Positions 45,771 through 56,341 of a stretch of DNA of 64,000 nucleotides are shown piece by piece. The notes below the pieces were generated by a model. The model saw nothing but the letters and a program-made list of their open reading frames with translations. It had not been told where the DNA came from and did not search any database. The stretch comes from Colwellia sp. Lineage in GTDB: Bacteria; Pseudomonadota; Gammaproteobacteria; Enterobacterales; Alteromonadaceae. Location: positions 1 through 64,000 of the forward strand of contig JALJPB010000009.1 in the NCBI GenBank assembly GCA_022969175.1, written 5' to 3'. Numbering within the stretch: position 1 is the first letter of the stretch; each line of letters begins with the position of its first letter. Position numbers and translations under genes: made by a program.

Positions 45771-46649
45771 TTGCCAATTAAAATAAGATTTGTTTTTGTT
45801 TTCTTGTCTTTGATGCAGACTAGTTCTGTATTAGGTATTGATATTATAAAAATTAACTTGGGGCAGAAAAAATCCGATATACGATCAGTATATAAAATGG
45901 AACTCCTGAACCAAGTTTTAAGTTTAACTGAATCAGAATTTGGTTCATTTGAAATAAAACTGCATGGCCCTGCAACTTCAATAGAAAGAGCGATATTAGA
46001 AATTAAATCCGGTGAAACCATTAATACTTTTGTTGCCCTCACCACTCAAAAATGGGAAGACAATACTTTGCCTATTCGAATACCTATTCGGCGGGGAATT
46101 TTAAATTATCGTTTATTAGCAATTAATAAAAATAGCCAATCGGATTTCACTAATATTTTGAATATAAATGATTTAAAAGAATTAAAGGCAGGTGTTCGTA
46201 GTGGTTGGGCTACAACAACAGTACTAGCGAAAAATGACTTTAATCTATCTATTTCTAGTTCTTATGAAGGCTTGTTCTATATGCTGCAAAGCCAACGTAT
46301 TGATTACATTCCTAGAGGAATTAATGAAATATATGATGAAATAGCTTTACATAAAGATAAATTAAGTAAGCTAGTTGTTGAGCCTAATATTGCACTTTAT
46401 ATTCCTGCGCCGACCTATATTTTTGTTTCACCAAATGAGCCTAGAATTGCTAAGCGTTTAACCAAAGGGCTAGAATTAATGGTAAAAAATGGCATGTTAA
46501 AAAAGTTATTTAATAAGTACTATCGAGACAAATTAAATAAAGCAAATCTTTCACGTCGCAATGTATTTAAACTAACACATAATGAATTACCTGAATTAAC
46601 ACCGTTAAATAGGAAAGAACTCTGGTTTGAATTTGATGTTAATGAATAA
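45771..46649 (+). CDS. Periplasmic solute-binding-like protein (SBP family 3-like)
   Basis: 292 residues with signal peptide MPIKIRFVFVFLSLMQTSSVLG. TTG start at 45771 with AAAGG upstream. Two-lobe periplasmic binding protein pattern: KAGVRSGWATTTVLA (hinge-like), ALYIPAPTYIFVS, IAKRLTKGLELMVKNGMLKKLFNKYY near the end. Similar along its length to the convergent 47087-47971 protein. No ABC transporter genes are nearby, so a sensory or receptor-associated role is possible. Ligand unknown. Confidence 0.75.
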   Translation: MPIKIRFVFVFLSLMQTSSVLGIDIIKINLGQKKSDIRSVYKMELLNQVLSLTESEFGSFEIKLHGPATSIERAILEIKSGETINTFVALTTQKWEDNTLPIRIPIRRGILNYRLLAINKNSQSDFTNILNINDLKELKAGVRSGWATTTVLAKNDFNLSISSSYEGLFYMLQSQRIDYIPRGINEIYDEIALHKDKLSKLVVEPNIALYIPAPTYIFVSPNEPRIAKRLTKGLELMVKNGMLKKLFNKYYRDKLNKANLSRRNVFKLTHNELPELTPLNRKELWFEFDVNE

Positions 46650-47086
46650 TGGCTGTAATAGCCAAATTCATGGCCACTTACTTTGATTATTCATATCATC
46701 ATCGCTCTTACCTTTGATAGCAAATGTATTAACCATAGATAACTTTTCCTTATACTTAGGGAGGGGAGACTAAACTCCATTGAATGAATAAGGGTAAATG
46801 TAGGTAAAAACAGTTGGTTATGTTATTTCTCTGGGGCGATATGTTTGCTTTGGTCGAGTTTATAATTTTGTAAACACATCTGTTTCCTATGGCGTTCAAG
46901 GGCATAGAGCGCCATAGGAAATATGGTCATTTTGTGCCTTGAACTAATTTGGCGTTATCGTTTTGTTTCAGCCGTTCATATTCATGAAAAATGCTATGGC
47001 AAAGTACCTCAATTATTTAAACAACGTTGTATGCATAAGTTAAAGTCATACTTAACTGGTTCAGGTTATTGCTTACCATAAACATC
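46650..47086. other. Spacer between convergent genes with a hairpin
   Basis: No gene. TTTCCTATGGCG (46883-46894) and CGCCATAGGAAA (46910-46921) form a 12-bp perfect stem with a 15-nt loop, perhaps a bidirectional terminator for the two convergent binding-protein genes. Confidence 0.6.
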
Positions 47087-47971
47087 TTATGGTTTTATTA
47101 ATAACTCACTATATTTAAAAATATCTTGATCATCTATATAAGGGTTTTTAATTTCTATTATTTTTCGTTGTTGCAAATTTGCACGAGCAATGTCTTCTTT
47201 ATAATACATATTTAATATAGCTTTTAGTTCGCCATTCGTAGCCATTTTTTGTAGTCCAAACTCAAGTCTCTTAGCGATTTGTGGTTCACTAGATGATACG
47301 TAAACATAAGTAGGCATGGGAATATATAAAGCAATTGTAGGTTCTACCACTATATCTGTTAGGGTATGTTTTCTATTTTCTAATTCGTCATAAGCCTCAT
47401 ATATAGCACGAGGAAAATAATCAAAGCGATTTTTATCCAGCATTAAAAAAAGACCTTCAAAACTATGTCCTATTATTGATTTTATATTATGTTCATTAAA
47501 AATATCAGTGGTGGTCCAGCCACTTTGTAAGCCTGCTGTAAGCTTTTTTAAATCAGTTAATGACTCTACTTTATTAAATTTATCAAGATTGTTTTTATTG
47601 ATTAATAATAAGCGATAACTTAGCAGACCAAGCCTGATAGGGACTTTAATAGGAATAGTTCCTTTTTCCCATTTTTTACTAGCTGGTGCGATAAACAGAT
47701 TGATTAGTTTGTCTGTTGAAATAGAAATAAGGGCTCTATTTGTTGTCATATCAACGTTTATATATTCTAAAGTAAAAGGTCCGTAATGTTGTTTGGAAAT
47801 ATCTAGGGCGCGCAGTAAAACTTCATCTTTATATCTTGATCTCTTATCTATACCTAAAATAGGCTTTAACATTTTTACATTATCTATAGCGTATGATTTA
47901 TTAATAATGGATAAGGTAAGTAAAATACAAGTAAGTTTTATTAAAAATAAGATGATTACTTTTTCCTTAAT
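47087..47971 (-). CDS. Periplasmic solute-binding-like protein, apparently ATT-initiated
   Basis: The frame from stop 47087 stays open upstream past the first ATG (47872) and encodes a clear signal peptide, KEKVIILFLIKLTCILLTL ending NKSYA, only if translation begins at ATT 47971-47969, giving 294 residues, the size of its 292-residue paralogue at 45771. There is no ATG, GTG or TTG in that stretch. Starting at ATG 47872 would give a 261-residue protein with no signal peptide. Motifs shared with the paralogue: LQSGWTTTDIF, EPTIALYIPMPTYVYVS, YYKEDIARANLQQR. Either a rare AUU start or loss of the start codon by mutation. Confidence 0.65.
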   Translation of the reverse strand: MKEKVIILFLIKLTCILLTLSIINKSYAIDNVKMLKPILGIDKRSRYKDEVLLRALDISKQHYGPFTLEYINVDMTTNRALISISTDKLINLFIAPASKKWEKGTIPIKVPIRLGLLSYRLLLINKNNLDKFNKVESLTDLKKLTAGLQSGWTTTDIFNEHNIKSIIGHSFEGLFLMLDKNRFDYFPRAIYEAYDELENRKHTLTDIVVEPTIALYIPMPTYVYVSSSEPQIAKRLEFGLQKMATNGELKAILNMYYKEDIARANLQQRKIIEIKNPYIDDQDIFKYSELLIKP

Positions 47972-48351
47972 AAGCTCAAAACAAAGATATGCTACCTATA
48001 ATGTTCATTATAGTATAGATACTATATCTTTTAAAACAGTAAAAATAACACATGAATTCGCCATCAGCAGATTTTTAATCAAATATAATTTCGCATGAAA
48101 AAGTATTATGGATAATGAAATAGATGTAAATTAAATCTTAATAATGGGACGTCAGTGTTAACCTTTTTACATACCTAATTAAATACTCAGAATCGAAAGT
48201 TCATATCCATAATTGAACGTACCCCCTCAACAATATTAAAAATACAAATACTAATTATCATCACTTTGTAGAGAATCTATGAGTATATTGCGAATATCTC
48301 AATAATCTACTATACATGACAGTGTGTAATGCTGAAAAATAGTGAGGTTCT
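47972..48351. other. Spacer upstream of the TonB receptor
   Basis: 380 bp, AT-rich, no supported gene; a 101-codon frame over 47793-48098 is antisense to the binding-protein start. No clear alginate-type TTGGTAAT site, so this region is under other control. Confidence 0.5.
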
Positions 48352-50688
48352 ATGAGAAAATTTAACTGTTCTCTTGCTATTGCCATGACTCTATTCACCC
48401 AGTCTTCACAACTATATTCACAAGAAGTCGATGATGAATCTTTATTTTATTTATCTCTAGAAGAGTTACTAAATATACGAGTTTCTGTAGCATCAAATGT
48501 TATAGCGGATGTTCGCAAACAACCCGTATCGGTTACTACCATAACTAAAGATAAAATTCGCTTAAGTGGTGCGCGTACTTTAAGTGAGCTGCTTACCATA
48601 TTTGTTCCTGGTTACTTTCTGGTCGAAGATCAAGACGACACCATTGCTGGTTTTAGAGGGTTAGTGCCCGACAATAATTCCAAAACTATGCTGTTATTAA
48701 ATGGTGTGAACCTCAATACAGAATGGTTCTGGGGTGCACCCGACGCCATTCTCAATGGAATGGATTTGGAATTTATTGAACGAATTGAAGTCATACGTGG
48801 CCCGGGTTCTGTCACACTCGGGCAAGGTGCGCTTTTAGGAGTGATTAATATCATCACTAAGAAAAGTGAAAGTACCATGGTCAATGTTCTGTGGAATCAA
48901 GGTAAAGATGGCCTAAATCGTTATATGTTTGATGTCAGTTACCATTCAGAAGCAACCAATGCCTATGCTTACTTTTCCACTGGTAGCTACGACGGTCAAC
49001 TTGTTAAAAATGAAGGCTGGGCGGCAACAAGAAACGAGCAAGGGTTGACAGTGTACGAACGTCAACATGGTCTTAAACGAGGCGAATACAATAATTTTTT
49101 TGGCAACTTCAGACATAAAGGCTTTGAACTTGATATTTATCATTTTGAGCAGCAACGGGACCTTTATAACTTTTACAGAGACAGAGAGGTTGTTAGCCAA
49201 ACCATCAACGGCATTGCCGGTCATTACAGTTACACCGTTAATGATGATATCAATTTCAAATTCAGTGCGCGCTATACACAAGATGATTACGGCTTATTAA
49301 GTCATGGACACAACATTCAAGCTGATAGCCGTCTCCTCTATGAAAATAGTGGCAGTGGTTTTTCCAGTATTATCAACAGTGAACTAGGTTCTGCTGACCG
49401 CTTGGTTGAGCCAGGTCTGACGATGGGAGGTACACGAGAAGTTCGAAAAGGTGTGAAACTTTTAGTCAATTGGGACAAGCTATGGCCGGGAAATAAATTA
49501 GCCTTCGGCATGGAATATGTAGAATATGAATACGGGTTAAATAATAGTGATGGTAATAACTTCATCATTAACGAAGAAATTCAACAGCTAGGTCTAGCCA
49601 GCAATGGTGTAGGCGGATTTATCGTCACAAGCAGTGTCAATAGTAATAACGCTTGGGTAAAGGCAAATGTTATAGAGATTAGTAGCTTATTTCTTGAAGA
49701 TTTTTACAGCATCAATGACAATATTGACATTTTTGCTGCTTTCAGGTTTGACGATCATCCTCATTGGGGCTCGCATGTCAGCCCTCGTATCGGTGGTTTT
49801 TATGATATCGATAATCAACACCTATTCAGACTGACTTGGCAAACGGGTTTTCGTGGTGCCGTCGGAGTTCAGTTTGCTGGCGGTTTTGTACAGGATGGTT
49901 TTCTGGCACAAGATAATTTTCCAGTATTAAATGATTTGGCTCAAAGCCACGCCGACTTCGACTTTGACGGTATTGCAGCCAACGATACCAAACGACTAAA
50001 AGCAGTTGAGCCAGAAACTATTGAAAGTCTGAAATTAGCCTACACGCTTACTCAAACTAATTTAAAATTTAATGGCGTAGTTTTTTTTAATATTATTGAA
50101 GATATCCTGACAGCCGAAGCTAATGGTTATGAGGGATTGGCCTTTGGCGATAAAATTGGTACGGATGAAATAGGAACTTGGAACGGCAATTGGTATTATC
50201 AAAATCAATCGGGCCAACTAAAGCAGTTCGGTTATGAAATAGAAATAGAGTATGAAATGGGTGATTTTATACTTGCTGCCAGCCAAGCTCATGTAGAGGT
50301 ATTAAGTACTGATCCTGACATCATTGGCACTTATGTATTGGAAGGTGAAAAAAATTCGGCTTATCCTGAAGATGTTAGCCGTTTTCATATACGTTATAAC
50401 AAGCAAAATGAAAATGGCTCATGGGCGGTGCAATATAATCATTTATATTATTGGGGTTACGACTCACCAACTCAAATAAGTGTAAAGGGTAATAATATCG
50501 GTAATGTCGGCATGAGCTGGTCGCCATCCGGAGTATGGGCTTCGTTATCAATAGATCTGATCGTTAAAAATGTCTGGAATAACGATGAACTCTATCCAAT
50601 AAATGGTACTGGTAATCTATTCGGAGCAGATGGGACCCCAGCTTTAGAAAAACGGACTTGGTGGTTTGGTCTTGGTTATAAAATTTAG
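48352..50688 (+). CDS. TonB-dependent receptor, non-carbohydrate type
   Basis: 778 residues. Signal peptide to SQLYSQ, then a plug (RKQPVSVTTITKDKI, GARTLSELLTIFVPGYF, IERIEVIRGPGSVTLGQGALLGVINIITKK) and a beta-barrel ending WWFGLGYKI. Shorter and different from the carbohydrate receptors at 17209 and 27021; the plug is of the colicin/vitamin type. It lies near the divergent binding-protein gene 47087 and upstream of a GGDEF gene. Ligand unknown. Confidence 0.85.
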   Translation: MRKFNCSLAIAMTLFTQSSQLYSQEVDDESLFYLSLEELLNIRVSVASNVIADVRKQPVSVTTITKDKIRLSGARTLSELLTIFVPGYFLVEDQDDTIAGFRGLVPDNNSKTMLLLNGVNLNTEWFWGAPDAILNGMDLEFIERIEVIRGPGSVTLGQGALLGVINIITKKSESTMVNVLWNQGKDGLNRYMFDVSYHSEATNAYAYFSTGSYDGQLVKNEGWAATRNEQGLTVYERQHGLKRGEYNNFFGNFRHKGFELDIYHFEQQRDLYNFYRDREVVSQTINGIAGHYSYTVNDDINFKFSARYTQDDYGLLSHGHNIQADSRLLYENSGSGFSSIINSELGSADRLVEPGLTMGGTREVRKGVKLLVNWDKLWPGNKLAFGMEYVEYEYGLNNSDGNNFIINEEIQQLGLASNGVGGFIVTSSVNSNNAWVKANVIEISSLFLEDFYSINDNIDIFAAFRFDDHPHWGSHVSPRIGGFYDIDNQHLFRLTWQTGFRGAVGVQFAGGFVQDGFLAQDNFPVLNDLAQSHADFDFDGIAANDTKRLKAVEPETIESLKLAYTLTQTNLKFNGVVFFNIIEDILTAEANGYEGLAFGDKIGTDEIGTWNGNWYYQNQSGQLKQFGYEIEIEYEMGDFILAASQAHVEVLSTDPDIIGTYVLEGEKNSAYPEDVSRFHIRYNKQNENGSWAVQYNHLYYWGYDSPTQISVKGNNIGNVGMSWSPSGVWASLSIDLIVKNVWNNDELYPINGTGNLFGADGTPALEKRTWWFGLGYKI

Positions 50689-51332
50689 TAGTTAACTTCA
50701 AAAGTCATCGAACAGAATCAGCAAAAACCTACAAAGTATTTATGTCCTCTACGTACCAATAGCGCATCTACTTTTAAGTAGTTCAGTTACTATATTCGTC
50801 AACTGTATGCGCTAAACGTAAGGCAACTAATTTCAATATATAAGGTCTGCTTCAAGCTCATTATCGACAGTGGCGTGTTTTCTCTGGACGAGAAATTTTG
50901 CCACAAAAAGAGACATTATCTATTGCAGTTAATTGGACAGGTTGGATTAGATTTTGTATCGATAACGCTTCAATAACCAGTAGCCTGTGGTAAAAACAGG
51001 TTTATGCTGTTTGACGCTGAATGCGTGTAATAAATTGCCTTTTTATATGGTGATTATACTATTGATAAATAGCTAAGGTTTAGCGGACTACCCCAATCAT
51101 TATATTTAGTTAGCTTTGTGAATTCATTCTGAGGATACTTCTATGATGTATGCTGGTGAAAAATCAAAGAGTTTAAGTGTTTTCGACCTAATTGTAAGTT
51201 TGTTCAACGAAACCGTAGAAACAGACAAATAAGTATCCAATGAATTATGAACGTATGCCTCACTTTTTAAGTTAATTGCATAGATGCGTACAGTGATGTC
51301 TGCAGCATTCAATCAAGCCTCATTGGAGGTGT
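50689..51332. other. Spacer without a supported gene
   Basis: 644 bp between the receptor and the cyclase. Short frames such as 51124-51312 have no ribosome site or codon pattern I trust. Confidence 0.5.
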
Positions 51333-52493
51333 TTACCGATATATAAAGGTTTTATTTCGACCACTGTTTTTGGCCTGATACAAAGCACAGTCTGCTTTCT
51401 TATACATCTCCGTCAGAGTTTCGTTCGGGGGTATAACCGTATATAAGCCAATACTTATGGTGCAAGTTATTAACTTCCCTTCATATTCCACACTTGTACT
51501 TTCAACTGCTAATCTTAACCTTTCCAGAACAGATTTTATGACATCTAACTCTGTTTCTGCAAATAGCAAAGCAAACTCTTCTCCTCCTATTCGGCCAAAC
51601 ATATCAAAACTACGTATGCTATTGATACAGCATCGTGTAATGTTAATAAGAACATCATCACCCGCAGGATGACCAAATTGGTCATTAATGGTTTTAAAGT
51701 GGTCTATATCTAAGACTGCAAAACTTAAAGGTTTTGAATTCCTTGCGTGTTTAGCCCACTCCTTTTCTGCTGTTGAAAAAAATGCTCCTCGATTAAGTAT
51801 CCCTGTTAATTTGTCAATGCGAGCAATGGTTATCAGTTCTTTTTCCAATTTTTTTCTATACTTAATTTCTTCTTTCAATTTAGTGTGCTTCTTGATTAAA
51901 TCAGCTCCACTTGCTTCACTTTGCTTAAGAAAGAAATTTCTGGAATGTTCAAGCCACATGGATATTATTGTACAAAACACATAGGTAATAATAAATCGCA
52001 CTTGAAAACTAGGTGGGTAATTATGAACTTCAATTGAAAATATTGTTGATTGAGAAAAGGTGAAAATTGCAATGACCATAACAAGGCTTGACCACATACC
52101 ACCTTCTTTTGTACCAAATAAAAAGCAACAAATTAGTGGTATAGTATAAGCCCATAGGGCTTTTGAACCATCATCGCCACCAATAATAATCATATAACTA
52201 ATTAAGCAAACAAACAAAAGTGCATTGCTACGATAAACCCAATAACCCTTTTTAATCTTTCTAAGTAATGCCAAGCCAGCAATTAGGCCAAACGCGGAAG
52301 CTATAGCAAAAACAAATATTAAATTATTCCCTTTCAACAGATTGCTCACACCAAAGATACACATGGTAGGAATGCCTAATATCATAAAAATGATATAATG
52401 CTGAAGACGGATTTTTTCCTCTAGTGATACAGGTGCCGATGCAGCAAAAGTTTTAATTTTAGAATTAATCCATGTAAACACCTCCTTAACCAT
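51333..52493 (-). CDS. Membrane GGDEF diguanylate cyclase
   Basis: 386 residues from ATG 52493, chosen because AAGGAA lies just upstream and the longer form (ATG 52556) adds an atypical tail. Five or six membrane segments (about 30-190) form a MASE-like sensor; a coiled-coil linker (KKHTKLKEEIKYRKKLEKEL) leads to a GGDEF domain with active-site RIGGEEFALLF and DIDHFKTINDQFGHPAGD. It should synthesise cyclic-di-GMP. There is no EAL domain. Stands alone downstream of the receptor on the opposite strand. Confidence 0.9.
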   Translation of the reverse strand: MVKEVFTWINSKIKTFAASAPVSLEEKIRLQHYIIFMILGIPTMCIFGVSNLLKGNNLIFVFAIASAFGLIAGLALLRKIKKGYWVYRSNALLFVCLISYMIIIGGDDGSKALWAYTIPLICCFLFGTKEGGMWSSLVMVIAIFTFSQSTIFSIEVHNYPPSFQVRFIITYVFCTIISMWLEHSRNFFLKQSEASGADLIKKHTKLKEEIKYRKKLEKELITIARIDKLTGILNRGAFFSTAEKEWAKHARNSKPLSFAVLDIDHFKTINDQFGHPAGDDVLINITRCCINSIRSFDMFGRIGGEEFALLFAETELDVIKSVLERLRLAVESTSVEYEGKLITCTISIGLYTVIPPNETLTEMYKKADCALYQAKNSGRNKTFIYR

Positions 52494-53801
52494 CGGTTTT
52501 TCCTTTCTTCTAAAAAATATCAAGTCTAGATATATAAACCATTGTTTGTGTTTCAAATAAACTTGAAAAGTCAGTACGCTTCTACATAACTATAACACTG
52601 TAAAGTGCTTTTCCAAATATTTAGCTAAGGTCTCTATCTGGTTACCTTAGGGTTATTTTTCAAAAGCAGAATATTACCCTGACGTCTCAATAATATCCCA
52701 TAGAAGTAGTTTTGTTACCTTGAGAAACATCAAACATGGATATAGTCGGATTTTTTAGTTTTTTTACTGAGATATAGCACTAATTCTAAAAATAATTTGT
52801 GGTTAATGTCTTCTGTGCGCACAGAGTGCTCGTTTCAATTTGAACAATGAACGACCGTTGTGCTGGCAGAGCAGACAATTTGTAGACTTAATAAAATTGC
52901 AACTTTGGTAATAGAATGATGTTATTTTGCTATTTCTATTGGCGATCACAAATTGTGATATTAACATAGGCTAGCAGATTGCTATATATCTCACTATGGG
53001 GGCGATTCCGCCTTAGACTTAATACTCAAAATTCGATTGAAATTTGAATGATTCTTATGTCCGCTTTAGAGATTTTAGATCTAACGCCATGTAAAAGCTT
53101 TAGGTATAAATTCGGTTGTGAATAGATGTAATTTTTTAAGTGAAAAATGAAGTTTTAGGATCTCTGAACTGCCGCTAATACTCAAAAGCTAACTTCCGCT
53201 TTTGGCTAACTCAAGTCATAATATAATCATTAATTTTTATGCTTTCTTTGCTCGGAGAAATTACTCTTAGTGAAGCAAGCTCGAACGTCAGCTATAGGGA
53301 AAAAGTGATTACAATCAGAAGATGCTTGAGCGGCTGCTGATCGCTCAAAACAGCCCGTGGCTACTTCAATTGTTTGTGAAACTACAATACATGATTTTAT
53401 TGTTGAAATACAAATTTTAGCAGTTATGACCGACTGGAATGAGCTTAAACTTGCCCCACAAATGAGCAAGAAATTTCAGTTAGTGTTGCCCTAAAAATGA
53501 TCGTGGCTTCACAAAAGCTCAATGACCGCTTATGGCTAACTAGAGAAGTCTCTAATTCTCACTAACCAATGTTAACAAAGATACGAAACCGGACGTTCGC
53601 CTTTTTTAAAATCGAGATAAAAGAGAGTATTAATTCTAAGGCGCTTTCAGCTCATTTCGACATACAAAACTACAGATTAGTGGCCGAAATCACTTGGCCC
53701 CTCACATAGAAAAATTTGAATTTATAGAGCGTGTGGATAGTCCAAACAAAATTAAATACTTATTTAATATCCCATATAAAATATTAAGGTTTTCAGCTTA
53801 G
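52494..53801. other. Relic-rich gene-free region
   Basis: No supported gene over about 1.3 kb. Motifs of the AGCGGACGTT / GCTAAC..CCGC kind recur (about 53058, 53188, 53525, 53594), like those at 15.7-16.5 kb. A 79-codon frame at 53230-53469 falls in such repeats and is not counted. Confidence 0.6.
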
Positions 53802-53862
53802 GTTATCAAATATGACAACCTACCTAATGTGGTTGTCATATTTGATAACTTCATTAGGTAGG
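53802..53862. repeat. Nested, mutually exclusive inverted repeats
   Basis: Arm GTTATCAAATATGACAACC (53802-53820) pairs perfectly over 19 bp with 53831-53849 around loop TACCTAATGT. The overlapping CCTACCTAATG (53819-53829) is also the perfect inverse of CATTAGGTAGG (53852-53862). The two hairpins cannot form together. It lies 46 nt beyond the stop codon of the ATPase gene. Confidence 0.85.
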
Positions 53863-53907
53863 TGAAAATATGCCAATGAGATACAGAATGTATTCAACCT
53901 GTAAAGG

Positions 53908-56103
53908 CTAAGTCATCATTTTATCGTAGTGTTCTTCAAAATCAGTTTTAACAAATACTTCTTTAAATTTAGTAATAAATCTATCGGAATCTATCTCTCC
54001 AAGATCTGTAATATTTACTGAGTCAGAATGCGATTCTCTATTAATAAACCTGAAGAAAGGTGAAAAATCATCATCTTCTTCTTCTAGCTTATCCAGTTCG
54101 ACTTTTAATACGTCAGTCTTATGTACAAAAGAAAAGTAATATTCGAGAATGTTTCTCATAATATTAGGTAAAACAATATTGTTAGTGCTTCCACTTTGAG
54201 CGTCTTTTATAATCTGCCAGTATGATTGGTAATCATTTTTTATATCATTTTTTCCCATAGAAACAATACTACTATTAGTGTTTTTAAGAACTCTAAACAA
54301 ATTACATTTATTATCAAATTTATCATTACCTGTAGCATCTTTCCCTCTAGGTAAATACTTTATCACTTCATGTAGATAATAAAGGCTATGTGTAAGTAGT
54401 ATTACTTGTGCATATTTGTAGCCTTTAATAAGCTTTTTATGGGTAAGAGATCCTATTTCATAAATATAATTATGAGAAAGACTTGATATAGGATCATCTA
54501 CAACAATGATTTTCTTATTATTAGGGGTATGGGAGTTACTATTTACAGTACCTTGGCATAGCTCTAAAAAGTAGAGATAAGTAATAAGCGTTTTTTCACC
54601 TTCACTAAGTGATTTATATACATAATTACCGCTCGAAGAAACCCCACGACAAAGGTAATAGTGATTACTATCTCCTGGTTTTTGTTTAATATCAAACCCC
54701 TCTAAACCTATTGATTTCATTTGATTATTTATATTGGTTACAGACGTTTCAATATTGGTAATTATTTTCCGGTTATCAGTGATAATATCTTTTTGAGATT
54801 GAATAGCTGTAGTGAGCGTGTTTTCTTCAGTTTTAGCTGTTTCAATATCAGTACCGATAGATTCAATTAAAGTATAGTGAGCTTTGATAGCTGCGTCGTA
54901 CTGTATACGAACTAAAGACCAAAACTTCTTTTTAATAGCGGTGAGAGACTCTTTTTTATTACTTAATTTAAGGTTGAAAGCCCTTCTAGAAACGTTTTTA
55001 TCGTTAATAATATCGTTAATGTCTTTAACTAAGTCAGTCGTTGTTTCCATGCTTACTTTAACACTTGGATCGGTTAGTTTTTGTTTTAATTTAGTGAGGT
55101 TTGCTTGAAGTACACCTGAAAGTTTCTCTTTAGCCAGGTCAAATTTTGTATCGTTAAGCGATGTGTAGTAAGTTCCTGATATAGTTTCGTTTAAAGTTTC
55201 AATTTCTTGCTTATATCCGCTTAGTAGGGTTTTTAACTCTCCCTTTTTTTCTTCATACGAAACATCGAAAAGATTATTAATATTTGTAATTAATTCATCA
55301 TCAATAGCTTGTTGGCAAAAAGGGCATTTTCCTTCAGTGTCACCGATATAAAGACGTCCTTTATCTACCCAAGTTGAGTTTTGAAGTTTATCGACTAACG
55401 TAGCTAAATAACTGTCACTAGAACCAACAATAACTTCATTTAAAATAGTATTTGATTCGCTCGAAGCTAGGTTTAAAACTACATTAGGAATCATGCTTTT
55501 TGGTGCTGCACTTTTGTTATTTAATTCTTTAGATTCAGTCGTTAGACTTTCAAACGTGTACTCAGGTGTTTCTACAAGATCTATTTTTAGAAGTTCATCA
55601 TAAAACGTAGCTGCCGAGCCTTTAAATCCAACTAAGCAGTGATCTAAGTCTTTTTTGTCATGCTCTTGTTTAATTTCAAAACATTTATTTTTAATCGCTT
55701 TTACTTGTGTAGTTCTTTTATCTTCATGTTTACCTTTTAGAGTCTGCTTCTCGGTTCTTTGTTCTTCTAATTTTACTATTTCTACTTCAGCTGTGCTTAT
55801 AGCTTGTTCAGCCGTTACGTTAGTTTCACCTAAAGTAAAAACTCCCTCAAAACTATCTTGAGAGAAGTTTTTTTCAACAAAGTCAGTGTTATAAACTAAT
55901 ATTTGATAATCTTGAGCGTTGGGTAATTCGTAACTGCAATTACTATAATTGCTATGTGTTGTATCTTGAAGGTATCTTGCTACCGTTGATTTACCAGTAC
56001 CATTATGACCGTAAAACAGTACTATTTTTTTATTTGTATTTAGTGATACAGGGGTAGGATTTTGGAAACTGGCTACTCCTTGCATAGAAATTGATTCAAT
56101 CAT
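53908..56103 (-). CDS. RloC-like AAA ATPase with zinc hook, probable anticodon nuclease
   Basis: 731 residues (AAA_13 type). Walker A GHNGTGKST (32-40), long coiled coils with a zinc hook C260-P-F-C263, signature LSEGEKT (499-505), Walker B IIVVDDPISS (532-541) and H-loop LLTHS (H572). The C-terminal part has R650-x3-E654 (MRNILEYY) and H692 (NRESHSD), the layout of the PrrC/RloC tRNA-cleaving triad. RloC is a DNA-break-activated anticodon nuclease that limits phage. Tail specificity is inferred. It stands alone, without hsd genes, between relic DNA and a truncated dut gene. ATG 56103 has GGAAGAAA upstream. Confidence 0.8.
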   Translation of the reverse strand: MIESISMQGVASFQNPTPVSLNTNKKIVLFYGHNGTGKSTVARYLQDTTHSNYSNCSYELPNAQDYQILVYNTDFVEKNFSQDSFEGVFTLGETNVTAEQAISTAEVEIVKLEEQRTEKQTLKGKHEDKRTTQVKAIKNKCFEIKQEHDKKDLDHCLVGFKGSAATFYDELLKIDLVETPEYTFESLTTESKELNNKSAAPKSMIPNVVLNLASSESNTILNEVIVGSSDSYLATLVDKLQNSTWVDKGRLYIGDTEGKCPFCQQAIDDELITNINNLFDVSYEEKKGELKTLLSGYKQEIETLNETISGTYYTSLNDTKFDLAKEKLSGVLQANLTKLKQKLTDPSVKVSMETTTDLVKDINDIINDKNVSRRAFNLKLSNKKESLTAIKKKFWSLVRIQYDAAIKAHYTLIESIGTDIETAKTEENTLTTAIQSQKDIITDNRKIITNIETSVTNINNQMKSIGLEGFDIKQKPGDSNHYYLCRGVSSSGNYVYKSLSEGEKTLITYLYFLELCQGTVNSNSHTPNNKKIIVVDDPISSLSHNYIYEIGSLTHKKLIKGYKYAQVILLTHSLYYLHEVIKYLPRGKDATGNDKFDNKCNLFRVLKNTNSSIVSMGKNDIKNDYQSYWQIIKDAQSGSTNNIVLPNIMRNILEYYFSFVHKTDVLKVELDKLEEEDDDFSPFFRFINRESHSDSVNITDLGEIDSDRFITKFKEVFVKTDFEEHYDKMMT

Positions 56104-56309
56104 ATATTTCTTCCATGATTAGTGATAAAAATTCAGGTATACAATCTAGCATATATACTTATATTTCAATGAGTCTATATCAACAACACTATAAAAAACA
56201 TGCCCTATTTAGGCTTTCATATTGTTGAATTTATAACTAAATCATTTTATTAAACTAAAAATAAATGTCAACAATAATAGTTATTACAGCTATGCCTAAG
56301 TCAAAATTA

Positions 56310-56341
56310 AAACCGTCGATAAAATATATTATCGACGGTTT
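56310..56341. terminator. Perfect 13-bp hairpin
   Basis: AAACCGTCGATAA (56310-56322), loop AATATA, TTATCGACGGTTT (56329-56341). Usable as terminator on either strand; in present context it has no upstream gene on the plus strand. Confidence 0.75.

Noticed and set aside
53230-53469. 79-codon minus-strand frame
   Set aside because: Lies in the relic repeat zone and looks like a by-product of the repeats.
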